Shown here: in pieces, positions 8,149 to 10,872 of the stretch
How positions within the stretch are numbered: the stretch's first letter is position 1
Layout: every line of letters starts with the position of its first letter
DNA from: Emcibacteraceae bacterium
GTDB lineage: Bacteria; Pseudomonadota; Alphaproteobacteria; Sphingomonadales; Emcibacteraceae
Direction of reading: 5' to 3'
DNA length: 10,872 bases
Assembly: GCA_016763335.1 (NCBI GenBank)
Contig: JAESUD010000211.1
Coordinates: 1-10,872, forward strand
The notes under the pieces: model-generated
What the model saw: only the letters and a program-made list of their open reading frames with translations
Told to the model about the DNA's origin: nothing
The model's database searches: none
Made by a program: the position numbers and the translations under genes

Positions 8149-8180
8149 AAAGGCGGCTTTAATAGCCGCCTTTACTTTTA
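8149..8180. terminator. Bidirectional Rho-independent terminator between gcvPB and the thiol dioxygenase gene
   Basis: AAAGGCGGCT (8149-8158) pairs perfectly with AGCCGCCTTT (8164-8173) around a 5-nt loop, followed by TTTACTTTTA. Read on the other strand, the same stem is followed by TTTATTTATT, so it can also stop leftward transcription of the convergent gene, which ends 20 nt away at 8194. Confidence 0.93.
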
Positions 8181-8193
8181 TAGTACAAAGAAA

Positions 8194-8787
8194 CTATTTG
8201 GTTGTTTGCACAACCATTTTAAATTTTTCACAGGTTTCTAATTCTTTATCCCACATTAACCGCTCACTCAATGTCTCAAGTGCTCTACCATATAAATGCA
8301 AGTGGCGAGTATTAACGCCGTCTTTAATTTCTATAGCGTGAATATCGTCGGCAAGCAATCCTACGCCCTGCCCCGGTTCAACAACAACAGTCTCTTTCTG
8401 GCTAATTTTCCGATCCCCCGGCACTAATGGGCCGTCTGTTTCGGGCTCAAACAAATAATTATACTCTTCGCCTTCAACGGCAGCAATGCAAGCCCACGTC
8501 GTATGATTATGGGGCGGGGTTTTCTTACCCGTAAGCATAACATTTAAATAAAGTGCGTAACTATCATCATCATCCTGAGAAATTAAATATCTGGTATGGA
8601 CTTGTCCGTCTGTTGGTGCGGAAAATTCTTGTTCGTTCCAAAATTCTTTGTGATCCGCAATTTTCACCAGCTTTGATCTAATATCATTAATATTTTCTCG
8701 GCTGACCTCAACTGGCCCGGCTAAACTACGAACGTTATCCAATAATGTTGTCACTGCTTCATCACGTCTAACTTTAACATTACTCAT
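8194..8787 (-). CDS. Cupin-fold thiol dioxygenase-like protein (cysteine/3-mercaptopropionate dioxygenase family)
   Basis: Probable mononuclear iron enzyme that adds O2 to a small thiol to give a sulfinate; cytoplasmic, no signal peptide. The 197 residues and the motif order fit the cysteine dioxygenase/COG5553-like cupins: His93 and His95 in PPHNHTTW, Glu105 in AVEGEEYNYLFE, and His150 in LLADDIHAIEI. His150 would complete the three-His iron site. HLHLYGRAL (162-170) resembles the outer-sphere S-H-Y region of these enzymes, with His164 and Tyr166 in the usual places and His162 where Ser is usual. Cys100 lies seven residues after His93, the same spacing as His86 to Cys93 of mammalian cysteine dioxygenase. 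The substrate cannot be told from sequence. AAGGA lies about 12 nt before the ATG. The gene starts 4 nt after the upstream serine hydrolase gene, so the two are probably co-translated. Confidence 0.8.
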   Translation of the reverse strand: MSNVKVRRDEAVTTLLDNVRSLAGPVEVSRENINDIRSKLVKIADHKEFWNEQEFSAPTDGQVHTRYLISQDDDDSYALYLNVMLTGKKTPPHNHTTWACIAAVEGEEYNYLFEPETDGPLVPGDRKISQKETVVVEPGQGVGLLADDIHAIEIKDGVNTRHLHLYGRALETLSERLMWDKELETCEKFKMVVQTTK

Positions 8788-8791
8788 TTAT

Positions 8792-9895
8792 TTATTTTCC
8801 TTTATATTCGATAAGTTTTTCGGCCACTGACATGGCAAAATCATGATAAGGCTGTGTTGTTGTATTTGACATCATCACAAACCCGATATCAAGCTCCGGT
8901 ATCATAATGATATAAGATTTAAAGCCGTCCGCACCACCATGATATATTGTTTGATAACCATTTTGAACACGTCTTTGCCAGCTAAAACCAACATTGTCAA
9001 ATTTGCCAAGCGCCGGTTGCCACATGGCATCAAGTGTTTCTTTTTTCAAAATCCGGTTGCCGTCAAGAGTACCACCGTTCAAATTTAATTGTACCCACCG
9101 GCTCATGTCATCAATATTGGAAACCAGTGTCGAACTTGGCCCGTGCATCCTGTTATAAGGATAAATATCCGCCACACCAATTTCACCGCCGTCCTTTGGT
9201 TGATGAAGACTGTTTAAGTTGCTCATATCCACTTCCTGAATGAGCAAACTACTGTTGAGCATTCCCGTTGGTAAAAGAATGTTTTCAAGCACATAATCTT
9301 CAAATGACATACCTGATGCTTTGGCAATCACATCGCCGAGTAATTCATAACCAGTATTGCAATATTGATAAACAGTTTCGGGGGTTTCCGTTAGAAATTT
9401 ATGAGAGATAAAATTACGCACAAACCGCTCAAGAGCATCTTCGTCATATTGCGGGTTATGCCATGGATTACTGTCAAAGTCGGGCATACCGGAAATATGA
9501 CTGGCAAATTGCCGGATCGTCAGATCTTTATATCTCGCATCCACAAGAATGAAATACGGAACCACATCCGCCACAGGTTTATCAACATCAAGTTTTCCAG
9601 CGTCATGAAGCTGCATAAGTGCCGTACCAACAAATGTTTTGGTTATTGAAGCCATATGAAAAAGAGAGGTATTCGTTTCTGGCTCTTTAGAGTAGGTATT
9701 TTTTACACCAAAGGTTTTTTTGTATAAAATTTCATCCTTTGAAACCACCGATAAAACAAAGCCCTGAACATCATGACTCGTCATCATTTTCTCAATCATC
9801 GGCGATAACATTTCGTCAAGTTCAGTTTCATCTGCCGCGGCCAATTGCGGCATAAATAAAATTAATGTCATCAAACTTGCAAATATTTTTTTCAT
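8792..9895 (-). CDS. Exported serine hydrolase of the beta-lactamase (class C/PBP-like) family
   Basis: A signal peptide, MKKIFASLMTLILFMPQLAA, with probable cleavage near residues 20-22, sends it to the periplasm or beyond. The catalytic fold is Pfam beta-lactamase type: SxxK is Ser83-Ile-Thr-Lys86 in FHMASITKTFVG, the second motif is Tyr178-Cys-Asn180 in YQYCNTGYELLG, and the third is His319-Gly-Gly in YHGGADGFKSY. The 367 residues are normal. The family includes class C beta-lactamases, D-aminopeptidases, esterases and PBP4*-like proteins. The HGG third motif instead of KTG favours a peptidase or esterase over a true beta-lactamase, but the substrate cannot be assigned. It is the first gene of a leftward pair with the thiol dioxygenase. 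Only a weak TAGG precedes the ATG. Confidence 0.88.
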   Translation of the reverse strand: MKKIFASLMTLILFMPQLAAADETELDEMLSPMIEKMMTSHDVQGFVLSVVSKDEILYKKTFGVKNTYSKEPETNTSLFHMASITKTFVGTALMQLHDAGKLDVDKPVADVVPYFILVDARYKDLTIRQFASHISGMPDFDSNPWHNPQYDEDALERFVRNFISHKFLTETPETVYQYCNTGYELLGDVIAKASGMSFEDYVLENILLPTGMLNSSLLIQEVDMSNLNSLHQPKDGGEIGVADIYPYNRMHGPSSTLVSNIDDMSRWVQLNLNGGTLDGNRILKKETLDAMWQPALGKFDNVGFSWQRRVQNGYQTIYHGGADGFKSYIIMIPELDIGFVMMSNTTTQPYHDFAMSVAEKLIEYKGK

Positions 9896-9926
9896 ACTAA
9901 AACCTATAATTCGTTACTTAGTATCA

Positions 9927-9955
9927 TTTTTAGTACAAATGGAAAAATTTTGCAA
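9927..9955 (-). promoter_or_regulatory. Weak candidate promoter for the serine hydrolase-dioxygenase pair
   Basis: On the reverse strand TTGCAA (9950-9955) and TAAAAA (9927-9932) are spaced by 17 nt, 32 nt before the ATG. Each box matches the consensus at only four of six positions in an AT-rich stretch, so this is a tentative call. Confidence 0.28.
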
Positions 9956-9966
9956 TAAAATGTCAG

Positions 9967-9996
9967 TTGACGTAACGCTAACGATACGGTTTTATA
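9967..9996 (+). promoter_or_regulatory. Candidate promoter for the M28 peptidase gene
   Basis: TTGACG (9967-9972) and TTTATA (9991-9996) are spaced by 18 nt. Initiation would fall near 10003, about 26 nt before the ATG. A strong ribosome binding site GGGAGAG (10017-10023) follows, 5 nt from the start codon. The spacer carries the repeats TAACG, TAACG and ATACG. Confidence 0.42.
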
Positions 9997-10028
9997 AAAG
10001 AGTTAATCATATTTACGGGAGAGATTAA

Positions 10029-10872
10029 ATGCCATCATTTCATGTTTCACTTAAGCATATGGCTATTGCCGCAACCAGTATAGCTTTTGCTTGCTCTGCC
10101 GCAATGGCAGATGAGGTTCCACCGCAGGAACTACCGATGATCCATCAATTGGTAAAAGATGTATCCGCCAAGCGAATTGAAACGGATATTCGTAAACTGG
10201 TCAGCTTTGGAACCCGCCATACATTATCGGATACAAAATCCGAAACCCGTGGCATTGGTGCTGCCCGTCGCTGGATTTTCTCTGAATTTGAAAAAATCAG
10301 CGCCAAATGCGGTGGTTGTCTTGAAGTGATGTATATCAGTGACACTATTGAAGGTGAAACCCGCATCCCCGAGCCAACAGAAGTCGTCAGCGTTATCGCC
10401 ATTCAGCGCGGCGAACATGACGGGGAGCGCTATGTGGCCATGTCCGGTGATATAGACAGCCGCATTTCCGACCCGCTCAATGGTGTGGACGATAGTCCGG
10501 GCGCCAATGATAATGCATCTGGCATGGCAGGCGTCATCGAAGCCGCACGGGTTCTCAGCAAGCATAAATTTGCCGGATCAATTATTTACATGGGGCTTTC
10601 CGGTGAAGAACAGGGGCTCTTTGGTGGCCAAATTGTTGCCAAGCACGCCCTAGAAAATAACTGGCGCATTAAAGCGGTACTCAATAATGATATGATCGGC
10701 AACATTACGGGTATCGACGGGGTAACTGATAATACCACCGCCCGTGTTTTTTCCGAAGGAACACGCGATATCGAAACACCAGAAGAAGCCCGCGCCCGTC
10801 GCTTTGCTGGTGGGGAAGTGGATAGCCCGTCCCGTAATATTGCGCGTTTTATTAACCGACAGGCCGATAAAT
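10029..10872 (+). CDS. Exported M28-family zinc metallopeptidase (partial, runs off the right edge)
   Basis: The frame is open for 281 codons from the ATG at 10029 to the edge, so the C-terminal part is missing. The start is supported by GGGAGAG at 10017-10023. Residues 1-27 look like a signal peptide ending AMA before DE, so the product is exported. The M28 core is clear: SPGANDNASGMAGVIEAARV (156-175) holds metal-bridging Asp161, LSGEEQGLFGG (190-200) holds general base Glu193 and ligand Glu194, and VLNNDMIGN (217-225) holds ligand Asp221. At the first ligand site the family usually has GH-x-D-S, but here it is SGDIDSR (139-145), with Asp141 in place of His. The last His ligand should lie outside the window. 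M28 enzymes are usually aminopeptidases or carboxypeptidases; which applies here cannot be said. The gene is divergent from the exported serine hydrolase, so the pair may act on extracytoplasmic peptides. Confidence 0.85.
   Translation, partial: MPSFHVSLKHMAIAATSIAFACSAAMADEVPPQELPMIHQLVKDVSAKRIETDIRKLVSFGTRHTLSDTKSETRGIGAARRWIFSEFEKISAKCGGCLEVMYISDTIEGETRIPEPTEVVSVIAIQRGEHDGERYVAMSGDIDSRISDPLNGVDDSPGANDNASGMAGVIEAARVLSKHKFAGSIIYMGLSGEEQGLFGGQIVAKHALENNWRIKAVLNNDMIGNITGIDGVTDNTTARVFSEGTRDIETPEEARARRFAGGEVDSPSRNIARFINRQADK

Noticed and set aside
8792..9895. Calling the serine hydrolase an AmpC-type antibiotic resistance enzyme
   Set aside because: The third motif is HGG, not KTG, and the fold covers many peptidases and esterases; resistance cannot be claimed from sequence.
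10145..10565. Reverse open frames of 85 and 113 residues at the right end
   Set aside because: They are antisense to the M28 peptidase, whose conserved motifs and signal peptide make the forward frame the real gene.

Overview
This window reads as a stretch of chromosome from an alphaproteobacterium. The reasons are the ispH-homoserine kinase gene pair, the APH-fold type of homoserine kinase, the tandem glycine riboswitch ahead of gcvT, and the split glycine decarboxylase (gcvPA/gcvPB). Base composition is moderate, not strongly GC-rich, which fits marine lineages such as Kordiimonas- or Emcibacter-like bacteria. That finer placement is a guess from protein flavour only. There are no mobile elements, tRNAs, rRNAs or CRISPR arrays.

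Layout. Positions 1-3333 are read leftward: sppA (a membrane-anchored peptidase for leftover signal peptides), then ispH (last step of the MEP isoprenoid pathway), then the first half of thrB (homoserine kinase, running off the left edge). The ispH-thrB junction is 2 nt. A good promoter-like pair in the short sppA-ispH gap suggests ispH-thrB can be transcribed separately, possibly with almost no 5' leader. Positions 3334-3719 are a divergent control region. They hold a leftward promoter candidate for sppA, a rightward promoter candidate, and a complete two-aptamer glycine riboswitch. Positions 3720-8145 are the glycine cleavage operon gcvT-gcvH-gcvPA-gcvPB, read rightward and closed by a strong bidirectional terminator. 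These genes supply the T, H and two-subunit P proteins; the L protein (lipoamide dehydrogenase) is not in the window. The riboswitch should turn the operon on when glycine is abundant. The absence of a U-tract hairpin and the presence of a pairing partner over the ribosome binding site point to control of translation.

Positions 8194-9895 are read leftward and form a two-gene unit: an exported serine hydrolase of the beta-lactamase/class C family, then 4 nt later a cytoplasmic cupin protein of the cysteine/3-mercaptopropionate dioxygenase type. Divergent from it, at 10029, starts an exported M28-family metallopeptidase that runs off the right edge. Its first zinc-ligand position appears to be Asp instead of His.

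Most of the window is well-understood housekeeping. The items most worth a second look are the riboswitch expression platform (a 7-nt copy of the aptamer P1 strand placed over the gcvT ribosome binding site), the His-to-Asp change in the M28 peptidase, and the serine hydrolase-thiol dioxygenase pair. I did not find convincing signs of a wholly new system.
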